From the NCBI GenBank assembly GCA_029055435.1, contig JAIDDH010000073.1:1-64000 (forward strand): a stretch of DNA of 64,000 nucleotides. Direction: 5' to 3'. The notes under the pieces are model-generated. The model worked only from the letters and a program-made list of their open reading frames with translations, ran no database searches and was not told where the DNA came from. This DNA is from Acetatifactor sp. (GTDB taxonomy: Bacteria > Bacillota > Clostridia > Lachnospirales > Lachnospiraceae). A program made the position numbers and the translations under genes. Below are positions 63,966 through 64,000 of this stretch, one piece after another (position 1 is the stretch's first letter; every line of letters begins with the position of its first letter).

Positions 63966-64000
63966 CTATGCCTCCAATACCTTGACAGTCAGCTTGGCAG
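63966..64000 (-). CDS. rplI: Ribosomal protein L9, last codons only
   Basis: The final ten codons read AKLTVKVLEA and a TAG stop one base before the dnaB start. That ending and the rplI-dnaB order are typical of L9. The rest is outside the window. Confidence 0.7.
   Translation of the reverse strand, partial: AKLTVKVLEA

Overview
The window reads as a piece of chromosome from an anaerobic, spore-lineage Firmicute of class Clostridia, most likely a Lachnospiraceae-type gut bacterium. The reasons are the gene set (SpoVG, CwlD, a SleB-type hydrolase, class B sortase, MecA, a GlgC/GlgD pair, FeoA-FeoB fusion, pyruvate formate-lyase with its activase, a Na+-type F-ATPase c subunit), the Gram-positive ribosome binding sites and sigma-A promoters, and a moderate GC content. 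No rRNA, tRNA, CRISPR array, transposase or prophage was seen.

Layout. 1-7875 (minus): end of a GT39-like membrane enzyme, a tiny 34-residue protein, mfd, pth, spoVG, glgD, glgC. 8051-13088 (plus): murC, then a DnaD-like and a DnaC-like primosome protein and prs, with a cluster of DnaA-box-like sites in front. 13100-15970: an AT-rich accessory island on the minus strand with a TTG-started XRE regulator and a tight three-gene set: an unknown protein, a polynucleotide-kinase-like P-loop protein and a Thg1-like 3'-5' polymerase, i.e. a probable RNA repair module. It abuts a preQ1-type riboswitch and queT. 16551-16694: a nested hairpin element. 16728-20830 (minus): three overlapping genes of unknown role (small protein, methyltransferase, large anchored protein with a degenerate papain-like C-terminus). 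20946-28220 (minus): complete F-type ATP synthase operon atpZ-I-B-E-F-H-A-G-D-C. 28437-33520: acetyltransferase and DUF402 (plus), then SleB-like hydrolase, dCMP deaminase, upp, rpiB, sua5 (minus).

33521-34368 is an 850-base intergenic stretch filled by two large palindromic elements; the second has 21-base perfect direct repeats at its ends and sits in the leader of a five-gene plus-strand operon (34369-42378) encoding SWIM zinc finger, HEAT-like, MoxR AAA+, DUF5682 and VWA proteins, resembling E. coli yehQ/yehL/yehM/yehP. Then come cwlD, sortase B with a sortase substrate, feoAB, a GH18 protein, mecA, a lipoprotein, DUF1858, a response regulator and a PocR-type hybrid histidine kinase.

55465-61829 is a pyruvate formate-lyase locus with an unusual feature: the enzyme is split. 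A 679-residue core lacks the glycyl-radical domain, which is a separate 80-residue protein two genes downstream; between them lies a 68-residue cysteine-rich protein that starts like the radical domain but lacks the radical loop. A hemerythrin-response regulator, the activase pflA and a 2[4Fe-4S] ferredoxin follow. The window ends with a MerR-type regulator, dnaB and the last codons of rplI.

Best candidates for under-described biology: the split PFL with its cysteine-rich companion, the Thg1/kinase/unknown island, the yeh-like MoxR-VWA operon with palindromic elements in its leader, and a hairpin element family shared between 16.5 kb and 34.1 kb.
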